A stretch of 64,000 nucleotides of DNA. Origin: Bacteroidota bacterium. GTDB lineage: Bacteria; Bacteroidota; Bacteroidia; Chitinophagales; Chitinophagaceae. The position numbers and the translations under genes are program-made. The notes beneath the pieces are model-generated. The model saw nothing but the letters and a program-made list of their open reading frames with translations, had not been told where the DNA came from and made no database searches. How positions within the stretch are numbered: the first letter of the stretch is position 1; the number at the start of each line of letters is the position of its first letter. This document shows positions 43,203 to 51,621 of this stretch, piece after piece. Location of the stretch: positions 186,001 to 250,000 of the forward strand of contig JAFDXL010000005.1 in NCBI GenBank assembly GCA_018267955.1, given 5' to 3'.

Positions 43203-43412
43203 TTATGATTTTTTAGTGGTAGAAGAAGACATGTTTTTGTCGTCTTTCTTAGCTGTTTCATCCTTCTTGCAGCAAGCTTTCTTTTCATCTTTCTTGCAGC
43301 ATTCTTTCTTTTCACCTTTTTTGCAGCAAGCTTTTTCATCTTTCTTGCCATCGCAAGCGAAAGTAGCACCAGCAATCACCAGGGCACCGAGCAATAATGT
43401 GAGCTTTTTCAT
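43203..43412 (-). CDS. Small exported protein with three CCKK repeats, 69 aa
   Basis: Residues 1-19 are a signal peptide (…AGATFA). The mature 50 residues contain a 9-residue tandem repeat, K-[AE]-CCKK-[GD]-E-[KT], with Cys pairs at 29-30, 38-39 and 47-48, preceded by one more Cys at position 20. The rest is Lys/Asp/Ser. Cys-pair spacing like this suggests metal binding (metallothionein-like) in the periplasm, or a redox buffer; the exact family is unknown. Cys20 is not in a canonical lipobox (TFAC), so lipidation is uncertain. It has its own terminator and stands alone. Confidence 0.85.
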   Translation of the reverse strand: MKKLTLLLGALVIAGATFACDGKKDEKACCKKGEKKECCKKDEKKACCKKDETAKKDDKNMSSSTTKKS

Positions 43413-43456
43413 ATTGGACTGTTTTTATATTTTTTACGAATATTGAAAGTACGAAT

Positions 43457-44113
43457 TTAAGCGATACTACCCAAAACTGTGATGCCGCCCATCACCATAT
43501 CGCCAATTTTAACATCTATTTGGGTACCCAGCGGGAAATAAATATCTACCCTCGAGCCAAAACGGATGAAACCGAACTCATCGTTCTGTTTTACAACCTC
43601 CCCTTCTTTAACATACCAGCAAATGCGCCTTGCCAATGCACCGGCTATCTGGCGGATGAGCAATTCTGAACGGCCATTGCTCAGCACAAGGGTGGTACGT
43701 TCGTTCTCGGTAGAAGACTTAGGATGCCATGCTACCAGGTATTTGCCCGGGTGATATTTAAAATATTTTACCAGCCCTGCTATTGGGTTGCGGTTTACGT
43801 GCACATTCAGCGGCGACATGAAGATAGATACCTGCAGGCGCTTATCTTTAAAATATTCAGGCTCAAAGGTTTCTTCAATAACTACCACCTTACCGTCTGC
43901 CGGGGCAATGGTCAGCTTGTCGTTATACGTAAAATCACGTGCGGGCAGGCGAAAGAACCAGATGATCCAGAACCATAAAAGGAAGCAGGCTACCTGTATT
44001 GGCCAGAACAACCAGGGAATATCTATTAAAAACTTATAACACAAAAACCATATAATAGCCCATAATACAGAAGCTATGAGGATGTATTTATAACCTTCGC
44101 GGTGTATTGACAT
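43457..44113 (-). CDS. psd: Phosphatidylserine decarboxylase
   Basis: Two membrane spans open the chain (residues 10-55). The catalytic part has 'TIAPADGKVVVIEE', 'VSIFMSPLNVHVNRNPIAG', 'NERTTLVL' and the C-terminal cleavage site VLGSIA, where Ser becomes the pyruvoyl group. Length 218 matches the short archaeal/Bacteroidota class. It makes phosphatidylethanolamine. cdsA lies upstream in the same direction (32 bases), an expected phospholipid-synthesis pair. Confidence 0.92.
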   Translation of the reverse strand: MSIHREGYKYILIASVLWAIIWFLCYKFLIDIPWLFWPIQVACFLLWFWIIWFFRLPARDFTYNDKLTIAPADGKVVVIEETFEPEYFKDKRLQVSIFMSPLNVHVNRNPIAGLVKYFKYHPGKYLVAWHPKSSTENERTTLVLSNGRSELLIRQIAGALARRICWYVKEGEVVKQNDEFGFIRFGSRVDIYFPLGTQIDVKIGDMVMGGITVLGSIA

Positions 44114-44144
44114 CAGTAAAATTTTGGAATTGCAAATGTAATGG

Positions 44145-44966
44145 TTATTCCACTATTGGTACAAACAGCCAGATGTACGCCAGTACAAAAGGCGCGGATA
44201 TCAACAAGGAATCAAAACGATCGAGCGCGCCACCATGGCCGGGCATCATAGCACCGGAATCTTTAACACCGGCAAGGCGTTTGAGTTTAGACTCGAACAA
44301 ATCACCCGCCGTGCCTGCTATAGCAACTATGGCAGAGATCATCATCCAGTCTATCATCATAAAATTGGCCCTGTGCGCGTAATAGCCCCAAATGGCTCCG
44401 CCAGCTATGGTAAGTACCGCGCCACCTGCAGTACCTTCCCAGGTTTTTTTAGGAGATATGGCAGAGAACGGTGTTTTACCGATGAAAGAGCCTACGATAT
44501 AAGCCATGGTATCGTTCATCCAGATCATCAGTATCAGCGCTATGGGCAGCGAAAAATCTATATGCCGCAGCATGGCCATGCTGAGCATGGGAAATAAAAT
44601 ATAACAGAGCCCGCCAATTGCATGTAATCCTGCCTGCCATGCAGTGCGTTTTGATAAAGTGGTTGCCAAAACGAGCAATGGTGCACATACAAGCGCTATA
44701 CCCAATACTTTGCCTGGTAACAAAATGGCGGAAAAGAACAGGGCTAAAGCTATTGCCTGCGTTGCCCATGGCAACCACGCAGGCATATTCATATCGGAAG
44801 TAATAAGCTGCACCAGTTTAAAGTACTCACGAATACACAATACCTGTATCAGCGCCAGCAAGATGTATAATGCCCAATCGACCCACAGCAGGCCGGCCAT
44901 CATAATGATGGAAAAAACGATAGCGCTGCCAAGGCGGGTGAAGAATGTAGGCCAGTTCATTGCCAT
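44145..44966 (-). CDS. cdsA: Phosphatidate cytidylyltransferase
   Basis: About eight spans, with the family signature 'SPKKTWEGTAGGAVLTI' near residue 170 and 'GDLFESKLKRLAGVKDSGAMMPGHGGALDRFDSLL' near 220-255, whose Lys, Asp and Arg are conserved. It makes CDP-diacylglycerol for phospholipids. Likely co-transcribed with psd downstream and a CPBP protease gene upstream (22 bases). Confidence 0.93.
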   Translation of the reverse strand: MAMNWPTFFTRLGSAIVFSIIMMAGLLWVDWALYILLALIQVLCIREYFKLVQLITSDMNMPAWLPWATQAIALALFFSAILLPGKVLGIALVCAPLLVLATTLSKRTAWQAGLHAIGGLCYILFPMLSMAMLRHIDFSLPIALILMIWMNDTMAYIVGSFIGKTPFSAISPKKTWEGTAGGAVLTIAGGAIWGYYAHRANFMMIDWMMISAIVAIAGTAGDLFESKLKRLAGVKDSGAMMPGHGGALDRFDSLLISAPFVLAYIWLFVPIVE

Positions 44967-44988
44967 ATACCGCTACAATATAAAGGTT

Positions 44989-45942
44989 TTATCCAAAGGG
45001 GTTAGTTTCGCGCTCTGCCCGCTCCTGCGGCGTAAAGTCGTCTGCCCATGTGGGCGGCAATGGAGTGCGTGCCTTCCATAATAAGTACGTCGATGCAGCA
45101 AACAATACAGCGCCACCTGCTACCAAAGCGAGTGGAACAGAGTTTTGATCCATCATGCGCTCTACAGAGGTATTCTGTTGCGCTATATAAGCAAGAAATA
45201 TCTGCAGGCCATTGTAAAAGAAATGCGCCAGCATACTTGCATACAGCGAGCCGGTGATGTAAAAGGTAAAGCATAGTAAGCCACCCGCCGCAAAGATGGA
45301 TACATAATTAAACGGTGTAGCGTGTGCCAGCGCAAACAGTACCGAAACGAGGAAACCGGAAAAGAATATCCTGTGGTTTTTCTGGTAGAAGAAGCGGAAT
45401 AATATACCCCGGAAGAATAACTCCTCGCCTATAGCCGGCAATAAGGCCATTACTATCAGCGCACGAAGAAATTCGCCAAAGGTCTTCATATCCAGGTAGG
45501 CCTTTTCTGCCTGTTCTATTCTATCCTGCGCTTCTTTAGCCCCTTTGCCCAGGTCTATTAAGTGCATTAAACTACCAAGCTCCAGGAATAAAGGCATCGC
45601 TCCCAGCCACATCAGGAGGATCAATATCCACTGGATGGGTTTACCCGGCTTTTGCAGGTGCAGGTAATACTTAACACTTGGATGGGCCTGGTTGGCATAT
45701 ACCAGCGGCGGCAGCAGAAAAACAGATATCGAAATAACCGCCTGCAATATGATAGAAGCATTTATCAAAGATTTACTGGCACCAGCGCCCACCGCTGCTG
45801 TTTGCGATACAGAGTACCCCATCAATTTAGGCCATAACATGGTGCATACCAATGTGGTAAAGGATGCAAACGTAAAAACCATGAGCCCGAAGAGGATAAG
45901 CTGCAGAAACCAGGGATACTCCCGCCAATAACGGTTGAACAT
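44989..45942 (-). CDS. CPBP-family intramembrane protease, 317 aa
   Basis: I start at 45942 (MFNRYWREYPW). About eight spans. The CPBP catalytic motif GEELFFRG (Glu173, Glu174, Arg178) and a second motif 'FALAHATPFNY' near 200 are intact, so it is likely active. Members (Rce1/MroQ type) cut or process membrane proteins. The substrate is unknown; it is the first gene of the CPBP-cdsA-psd run. Confidence 0.88.
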   Translation of the reverse strand: MFNRYWREYPWFLQLILFGLMVFTFASFTTLVCTMLWPKLMGYSVSQTAAVGAGASKSLINASIILQAVISISVFLLPPLVYANQAHPSVKYYLHLQKPGKPIQWILILLMWLGAMPLFLELGSLMHLIDLGKGAKEAQDRIEQAEKAYLDMKTFGEFLRALIVMALLPAIGEELFFRGILFRFFYQKNHRIFFSGFLVSVLFALAHATPFNYVSIFAAGGLLCFTFYITGSLYASMLAHFFYNGLQIFLAYIAQQNTSVERMMDQNSVPLALVAGGAVLFAASTYLLWKARTPLPPTWADDFTPQERAERETNPFG

Positions 45943-46097
45943 TTTTATATAATTGCTCACAAAGGTAAAACAGGATTGGCGCAATAATTGCTAATTAATT
46001 ATTTACCCGCCTGAGGATATATATAATAAAGAGGTGTAAAACCGAACAAACATTACCCTTTACTGTTATTAATAATATCACATAGCGGATTTTTAAC

Positions 46098-46105
46098 TAT
46101 TTTTG
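46098..46105 (+). promoter_or_regulatory. -7 element of dxs
   Basis: TATTTTTG fits TAnnTTTG, 29 bases before the ATG; the -33 region has no clear TTTG. Confidence 0.45.
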
Positions 46106-46134
46106 GAGGATATTTTCAATTCTTTTTCTGGTAG

Positions 46135-48057
46135 ATGGAAGAAATAGCTGCAGGGCCTTTACTGAGCAATATCAATTATCCGGCAGACTTACGTAAGCTG
46201 AACAGGACCGACCTGCAACAGGTTTGTAATGAGTTGCGCCAGTTTATTATCGATTGCGTGAGTGTTCATGGCGGGCATTTTGGCGCCAGCCTTGGCGTGG
46301 TAGAGCTTACCGTAGCCCTACACTACGTAATGAATACACCGGACGATCAGCTGGTTTGGGATGTAGGCCACCAGGCTTATGGCCATAAGATACTTACCGG
46401 CAGACGCCAGGTATTTCATACCAATCGTAAATATGGCGGCCTTAGCGGCTTCCCTAAGCGAACAGAAAGTGAATATGATGCTTTTGGCGTAGGACACTCC
46501 TCTACTTCCATATCCGCAGCATTGGGTATGGCTATAGCATCGAAATATAAAGGTGAAACAGACCGCCAGCATATAGCAGTGATAGGCGATGGCGCTATGA
46601 CCGCAGGACTTCCTTTTGAGGCACTGAACCATGCTGGCGTTAGTAACAGCAACCTGCTGGTGATCCTGAACGACAATAATATGTCTATAGACCCGAATGT
46701 GGGTGCGTTGAAGGAATATCTTACAGACATTACCACTTCTTATACCTATAATAAATTCAGGGATGATGTATGGAAACTGCTGGGCAAGTTGCCAGCGGCA
46801 GACTTCCAGAAGATAGGATCCAAGATAGAAGCCGGCCTTAAAGGCATGGTATCTAAATCGAGCAACCTGTTTGAGGCGCTGAACATGCGCTACTTCGGGC
46901 CGGTGGATGGCCATAACGTGCTGAAACTGGTAGAAACGCTCGACCACCTGAAACACATCCCCGGCCCTAAGCTGCTGCATATTAAAACAGTGAAAGGTAA
47001 AGGCTATGAACTGGCCGAGAAAGACCAGACCCTGTGGCACGCTCCGGGAACTTTCGACAAGATCACCGGGAAGATCAATAAAAAGATAACTACCGTTGCC
47101 GAACCTCCTAAATACCAGGATGTGTTTGGCCACACTATAATAGAACTGGCAGAAAAGAACCCGCTTATCATGGGTATCACTCCTGCTATGCCATCGGGCT
47201 GCTCCCTGAAATTTATGATGGAGAAAATGCCCGACCGCGCACTGGACGTGGGTATTGCCGAGCAACATGCCGTAACCTTGAGCGCAGGCCTTGCTACAAG
47301 GGGCATGAAGGTGTTCTGCAATATCTATAGCTCGTTCATGCAGCGCGCCTATGACATGGTGATACATGATGTGGCGATACAAAAGCTGCCTGTAATCTTC
47401 TGCCTGGACCGTGCCGGCCTTGTTGGCGACGACGGCCCTACGCACCACGGCTGCTATGATATACCTTTTATGCGCTGCATACCTAACATGGTGGTGGCTG
47501 CCCCGATGAACGAGGCAGAGCTGCGCAATATGATGTACACAGCACAACTGGAAGAGAATCAATTACCATTTGTAATACGCTACCCGCGCGGGCAAGGCGT
47601 GATGCCTGAATGGCGCACCCCTATGGTGCAACTGGAAATAGGCAAAGGGCGTAAGATAAAAGATGGTGAAGATGTGGCCATCCTGACGATAGGACACCCA
47701 GGCAATTTCGCAATGGTAGCCTGTGATGCATTAGCTAAGGAAGGGCTGAACCCTGCGCATTACGATATGCGCTTTGCAAAGCCACTGGATGAAGAACTGT
47801 TGCACGAAATAGCGCACAAATTCAATAAGATCATTACTGTGGAAGATGGTACTATAGTAGGTGGCTTCGGCAGCGCTGTACTGGAATTCATGGCAGAACA
47901 TCATTATACCCCTGAAGTAAAAATGCTGGGCATACCTGACAGGTTAGTAGAGCATGGCAAACCAGAAGAACTGCACCGCGAATGTGGCTATGATGCTAAA
48001 GGAATTGCAGATGCAGTACGCGAGTTGGTGAGCGAGCAGAGTAAAGTGATGATATAA
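46135..48057 (+). CDS. dxs: 1-deoxy-D-xylulose-5-phosphate synthase
   Basis: Length 640 and three transketolase-type domains. TPP/Mg site GDGAMTAG at residues 151-158 with NDNNMS near 180. The second domain begins near 320 with 'MGITPAMPSG', then VGIAEQHAVTLSAGLA near 370; the end domain has 'AILTIGHPGNFAMVAC' and 'KIITVEDGTIVGGFGSAV'. It joins pyruvate and glyceraldehyde 3-phosphate, first step of the MEP isoprenoid route. ispE of the same route is at 56021. Confidence 0.97.
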   Translation: MEEIAAGPLLSNINYPADLRKLNRTDLQQVCNELRQFIIDCVSVHGGHFGASLGVVELTVALHYVMNTPDDQLVWDVGHQAYGHKILTGRRQVFHTNRKYGGLSGFPKRTESEYDAFGVGHSSTSISAALGMAIASKYKGETDRQHIAVIGDGAMTAGLPFEALNHAGVSNSNLLVILNDNNMSIDPNVGALKEYLTDITTSYTYNKFRDDVWKLLGKLPAADFQKIGSKIEAGLKGMVSKSSNLFEALNMRYFGPVDGHNVLKLVETLDHLKHIPGPKLLHIKTVKGKGYELAEKDQTLWHAPGTFDKITGKINKKITTVAEPPKYQDVFGHTIIELAEKNPLIMGITPAMPSGCSLKFMMEKMPDRALDVGIAEQHAVTLSAGLATRGMKVFCNIYSSFMQRAYDMVIHDVAIQKLPVIFCLDRAGLVGDDGPTHHGCYDIPFMRCIPNMVVAAPMNEAELRNMMYTAQLEENQLPFVIRYPRGQGVMPEWRTPMVQLEIGKGRKIKDGEDVAILTIGHPGNFAMVACDALAKEGLNPAHYDMRFAKPLDEELLHEIAHKFNKIITVEDGTIVGGFGSAVLEFMAEHHYTPEVKMLGIPDRLVEHGKPEELHRECGYDAKGIADAVRELVSEQSKVMI

Positions 48058-48074
48058 CCTAACTGATAATATTG

Positions 48075-48100
48075 AAGCCACCGAAAGGTGGCTTTTATTT
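48075..48100 (+). terminator. Terminator of dxs
   Basis: AAGCCACC-GAAA-GGTGGCTT followed by TTATTTTTT. Confidence 0.9.
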
Positions 48101-48101
48101 T

Positions 48102-48800
48102 TTATTTCTTCCCCACCCAGGTCTCTTTCCAATACTTGCCCCAGGCTTCGGGGGTGAGGGCGTCAGCCACATCAAAATCGCCGATCTTAGTACGTCGCAG
48201 TTCCTGCAGATAGCCACCACAGCCTAGTTCTGCACCAAAATCGTTGGCGAGGGAACGGATATAAGTACCTGTGCTACATGCCACACGGAAGTGCACCTCG
48301 GGCAATGCTATTTTAGTGATCTCAAATTCGGTTATCGTTACAGGGCGTGCTTCCAGTTTCACTTCTACGCCTGCACGTGCCAGGTCGTAAGAGCGTTCGC
48401 CATCTTTTTTAATAGCAGAGTGCACCGGTGGCACCTGCATAATATCGCCCGTAAACTTTTTTGCTGCCGCCATGATCTCTTGTTCCGTAATATGCTCAAA
48501 AGGTTTGGGATTTTCCGGCTGGCTCTCCAGGTCATAAGTAGGTGTGCTGGCACCCAGGTGGATGATACCCGTATATTCTTTAGGCAGCCTTTGGTATTCG
48601 CTTATTTTTTTCGTGAAATCACCGGTGCAGCATATCAGCAAACCTGTAGCGAGGGGATCGAGCGTGCCTGCATGGCCAATTTTAAGGCGTGCCATTATCT
48701 TTATCTTGTTGATCGCATCAAAGGAGGTCCATTTATATGGTTTGTCAATTAATATGACCCCGCCTTTTTTCAGTTCCTGTACACCCGGCAATTGTTGCAT
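48102..48800 (-). CDS. truB: tRNA pseudouridine55 synthase
   Basis: The catalytic motif HAGTLDPLATGLL with its Asp lies near residue 45. 'GVILIDKPYKWTSFDAINKIK' opens the family fold, with 'TGTYIRSLANDFGAELG' near 190. Length 232. It makes psi55 in the tRNA T loop. A -7 element (48806-48813) ends 5 bases before the ATG. Confidence 0.95.
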   Translation of the reverse strand: MQQLPGVQELKKGGVILIDKPYKWTSFDAINKIKIMARLKIGHAGTLDPLATGLLICCTGDFTKKISEYQRLPKEYTGIIHLGASTPTYDLESQPENPKPFEHITEQEIMAAAKKFTGDIMQVPPVHSAIKKDGERSYDLARAGVEVKLEARPVTITEFEITKIALPEVHFRVACSTGTYIRSLANDFGAELGCGGYLQELRRTKIGDFDVADALTPEAWGKYWKETWVGKK

Positions 48801-48805
48801 GGGCG

Positions 48806-48813
48806 CAAAGATA
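48806..48813 (-). promoter_or_regulatory. -7 element of truB, leaderless-type
   Basis: Minus-strand TATCTTTG, 5 bases before the ATG. It begins within the last bases of the left inverted-repeat arm. Confidence 0.6.
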
Positions 48814-48935
48814 GTTGACTGGCTGATTTGTTGATTAGTTATCTCTTTGCCGGAACAATTATTATATAAGCATTATGTAATGAGTATATAAACAAGTATA
48901 ATCATCAAGCAGTCAACAAATCAGCCAGTCAACTA
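48812..48935. repeat. 23-base perfect inverted repeat between truB and DAHP synthase
   Basis: Arms 48812-48834 and 48913-48935 are exact reverse complements, 78 bases apart. The left arm begins TAGTTGACTGGCTGATT; it is made of degenerate 8-base words (GTTGACTG, GCTGATTT, GTTGATTA). Each arm abuts the -7 element of the gene on its side. Confidence 0.85.
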
Positions 48936-48936
48936 C

Positions 48937-48944
48937 TAAATTTG
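48937..48944 (+). promoter_or_regulatory. -7 element of DAHP synthase gene, leaderless-type
   Basis: TAAATTTG, 4 bases before the ATG at 48949, 1 base after the right inverted-repeat arm. Confidence 0.6.
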
Positions 48945-48948
48945 CATT

Positions 48949-50028
48949 ATGTCATTTTTCAAGAGGGGAGGTAGTCCTTTCATTATTGCAGGGCCTTGCA
49001 GCGCGGAAAGCAGGGAACAGGTATTAGCTACAGCAGAAGCGGTTTCTGCGATGAACGTGCAGTTGTTTCGGGCAGGTATCTGGAAACCACGCACCCGCCC
49101 CGGCAGTTTTGAAGGATTAGGGGCTGAAGCACTGCCCTGGCTGCAGGAAGTAAAAGCAAAATATTTATTGCCGGTAGCTATAGAAGTAGCAGAGCCGGAG
49201 CATGTGGAACTGGCATTGAAGCATGGAATAGATGTATTGTGGATAGGCGCCCGTACCACGGTTAACCCCTTCCAGGTGCAGCATATAGCAGACGCGCTGA
49301 AAGGTGTGGAAATACCGGTGATGGTGAAGAACCCGGTAAACCCGGACGTAGACCTATGGCTGGGAGCAATAGAACGTATAGAACATGCCGGCATTAAAGA
49401 AATAGCAGCCATACACCGTGGTTTCAGCACTTACAACGCAGCATCTCCCTACCGCAATCAGCCCAACTGGCCCATACCGATAGAACTGAAAAGACGCAGG
49501 CCCGAATTGCCCATCATTTGCGATCCCAGCCATATTAGCGGCAAGCGTGCCTTAGTGGGCGATATTGCCCAAAAGGCTATGGATATGGGCTTTGACGGGC
49601 TGATCATAGAAACACATCCCGACCCGGACCATGCCATGAGCGATGCGGCGCAACAGGTAACGCCTGCCGCATTGAAGCAAATACTGGACGGCCTGGTACT
49701 CAGAAATATCAACAGCGGCAATGCGGATAGCGATGTAACCCTGGAATACCTGCGACAGCTAATGGATGGTATAGACGCTGAGATCATAGACCTGATAGCC
49801 CGCAGGATGGAACTGAGCGAGCGTATGGGCCTGGTAAAAAAAGAAGCCAATATGACTGCCTACCAGCCCGAACGCTGGCGGGAAATAGTAGATACACGCG
49901 GAACAAGGGCAGAAAAACTAAACTTATCGCGCGAGTTTATTCTGTCGATATATGAAAAAATACATGATGAAAGTATCCGTAAACAATTAGAGATACTGCA
50001 GTCTGTGATTAATGAAGTAAAAGGCTAA
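48949..50028 (+). CDS. Bifunctional 3-deoxy-7-phosphoheptulonate synthase / chorismate mutase
   Basis: The DAHP synthase part covers residues 1-260: 'FIIAGPCSAESREQVLATAEA' at 12-32, 'FRAGIWKPRTRPGSFEGLG', 'MVKNPVNPDVDLWLG', 'HRGFSTYNAASPYRN' and 'PIICDPSHISGKR' carry the substrate and metal sites. A type II (AroQ) chorismate mutase helix bundle covers about 270-359 (LEYLRQLMDGIDAEIIDLIARRMELSERMG…). The fusion is common in Bacteroidota and links shikimate entry to Phe/Tyr branch control. aroE lies nearby at 50845. Confidence 0.93.
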   Translation: MSFFKRGGSPFIIAGPCSAESREQVLATAEAVSAMNVQLFRAGIWKPRTRPGSFEGLGAEALPWLQEVKAKYLLPVAIEVAEPEHVELALKHGIDVLWIGARTTVNPFQVQHIADALKGVEIPVMVKNPVNPDVDLWLGAIERIEHAGIKEIAAIHRGFSTYNAASPYRNQPNWPIPIELKRRRPELPIICDPSHISGKRALVGDIAQKAMDMGFDGLIIETHPDPDHAMSDAAQQVTPAALKQILDGLVLRNINSGNADSDVTLEYLRQLMDGIDAEIIDLIARRMELSERMGLVKKEANMTAYQPERWREIVDTRGTRAEKLNLSREFILSIYEKIHDESIRKQLEILQSVINEVKG

Positions 50029-50059
50029 TTTTACCGCACTTAAAAAATACAGGAAGCAA

Positions 50060-50848
50060 TTGGCCCTAAAACAGCATAAGGACGAGCAGGTACGCTACGA
50101 ACAGCAGGTAGATAATTCCAGGCAATACGTTTTACCATTTATAGAGCAGACAAAGCCTGTAGGTAAAGGTGTGAACGTAATGGAAATAGGAACCGGTGAA
50201 GGTGGTGTACTGGTACCATTTATGGAGAAAGGCGCTTTTTGTGTAGGTGTAGATCTAAATCCTCTTCGAATAGATGTAGCCAATTCATTTTTTGCCAACG
50301 AGATCGCCGAGGGTAAAATCGAATTCCTTTACAAGAATGTATATGATGACGATTTCCTGCAACGGTTCAAAGGCTTTTTTGATGTCATCATCTTAAAAGA
50401 CGCTATAGAACACATACCTGAGCAAGAGAAATTCATTCCCTACCTACGCAATTTCCTGAAAGAAGGCGGGCAGATATTTTTTGGCTTCCCGCCGTGGTAT
50501 ATGCCTTTTGGCGGCCACCAGCAAATTGCAGATCATAAACTGGGCATGATGCCCTGGTATCATATCCTGCCGAAACCCTTGTATCGCGGTATGCTGAAGA
50601 TGATAGGCGAAAATGAGGGTGTTATCAAAGAACTGATGGAGATATACGATACCCGCATCAGCATAGAACGTTTTGAACGCATTGTGCGCAACAGCGGTTA
50701 TAAATTCCTGAATAAACAGCACTACCTCATCAACCCGATCTATAAATACAAATTTGGCTGGCAGCCCAGGAAACAATCAAAGCTGATCTCTGCCATACCA
50801 TTCTTCCGCAATTTCGTTACCACTTGCGTGTACTATACTATAGGCTAG
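50060..50848 (+). CDS. Class I SAM-dependent methyltransferase, 262 aa (TTG start)
   Basis: Coding starts at TTG 50060, 31 bases after the upstream stop; the first ATG would cut off the SAM motif. That motif is 'NVMEIGTGEGGVLVPFMEKG' near residue 38-58 with the ribose-binding Asp in 'CVGVDLNPLR'. 'FDVIILKDAIEHIPEQEKFI' and 'LKEGGQIFFGFPPWYMPFGGH' are further motifs. Substrate unknown. Its last 4 bases overlap aroE's end, convergently. Confidence 0.85.
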   Translation: MALKQHKDEQVRYEQQVDNSRQYVLPFIEQTKPVGKGVNVMEIGTGEGGVLVPFMEKGAFCVGVDLNPLRIDVANSFFANEIAEGKIEFLYKNVYDDDFLQRFKGFFDVIILKDAIEHIPEQEKFIPYLRNFLKEGGQIFFGFPPWYMPFGGHQQIADHKLGMMPWYHILPKPLYRGMLKMIGENEGVIKELMEIYDTRISIERFERIVRNSGYKFLNKQHYLINPIYKYKFGWQPRKQSKLISAIPFFRNFVTTCVYYTIG

Positions 50849-51576
50849 CGGTTCCATATTTCCCAGGAAGCCTCCGCCTGCAGTATCAGCATTTCATAGC
50901 CGTTTTTAACCGTGGCGCCGTATTGCTTTCCTTTAGCCAGGAATTTAGTTTCCTCGGGGTTGTAGATGAGGTCGTATAACAAATGTTTTCCGGTCATAGC
51001 TTCATACGGCAGATCAGGATAACTATCTACATGCGGGTACATACCCAAAGGTGTAGTATTAATGATGAGCGTATGCTCTTCTATTACTTCCGGCGTTATC
51101 TGCTCGTACGATATGGTATCGTAGGAAGCAATACGGGATACCTTCTGATAAGATATTCCCAGCTTCACCAACGCCTGCCTGACTGCGAGGGAAGATCCAC
51201 CTGTACCGAGCACCAGCGCACGCACATGGTGCGCTTTTAATAATGGCTGCAGGCTTCTTTCAAAACCTATTACATCTGTGTTATACCCTGTTCGTTTACC
51301 ATCGCGTATGTCAATACAGTTGACCGCACCTATCTCCTGCGCGTCTGTATGCAGCTCGTCGAGGTATTTAATAATGGATTGTTTGTGAGGTATGGTAACA
51401 TTTAATCCAATAATGCCGGGATGGCTGTCTATAAAGGCAGGGAACATATCTATGGTTTCCAGCGGGTACGCATGGTATGCAGCATCTATACCCCCACGGG
51501 CAAATTTGTCTGCAAAATATGCCGGCGAAAAAGAATGCGTAAGCGGAAACCCTATGATGCCATATTCTTTGTGCAT
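50845..51576 (-). CDS. aroE: Shikimate dehydrogenase
   Basis: Substrate motif 'GFPLTHSFSPAYFADKF' at residues 8-24 (Ser-x-Ser) and 'NVTIPHKQSIIKYLDEL' near 58-75 (catalytic Lys). The NADP site has 'RALVLGTGGSSLAVRQAL' near 119-136. Length 243, slightly shorter than the E. coli enzyme but usual for Bacteroidota. It reduces 3-dehydroshikimate. A terminator separates it from the upstream gene. Confidence 0.94.
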   Translation of the reverse strand: MHKEYGIIGFPLTHSFSPAYFADKFARGGIDAAYHAYPLETIDMFPAFIDSHPGIIGLNVTIPHKQSIIKYLDELHTDAQEIGAVNCIDIRDGKRTGYNTDVIGFERSLQPLLKAHHVRALVLGTGGSSLAVRQALVKLGISYQKVSRIASYDTISYEQITPEVIEEHTLIINTTPLGMYPHVDSYPDLPYEAMTGKHLLYDLIYNPEETKFLAKGKQYGATVKNGYEMLILQAEASWEIWNR

Positions 51577-51583
51577 AAAGGGG

Positions 51584-51614
51584 AATAAAAAAGGGCATAC
51601 TATACAGTATGCCC
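51584..51614 (-). terminator. Terminator of phosphosulfolactate synthase gene
   Basis: GGGCATACT-GTAT-AGTATGCCC followed by TTTTTTATT on the minus strand, 8 bases after the stop; it isolates aroE from the gene upstream. Confidence 0.9.
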
Positions 51615-51621
51615 GGAAATA

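Noticed and set aside
46318-47562. 414-codon open frame antisense to dxs
   Set aside because: It lies wholly within the certain dxs gene, has no family pattern and follows from dxs codon bias.
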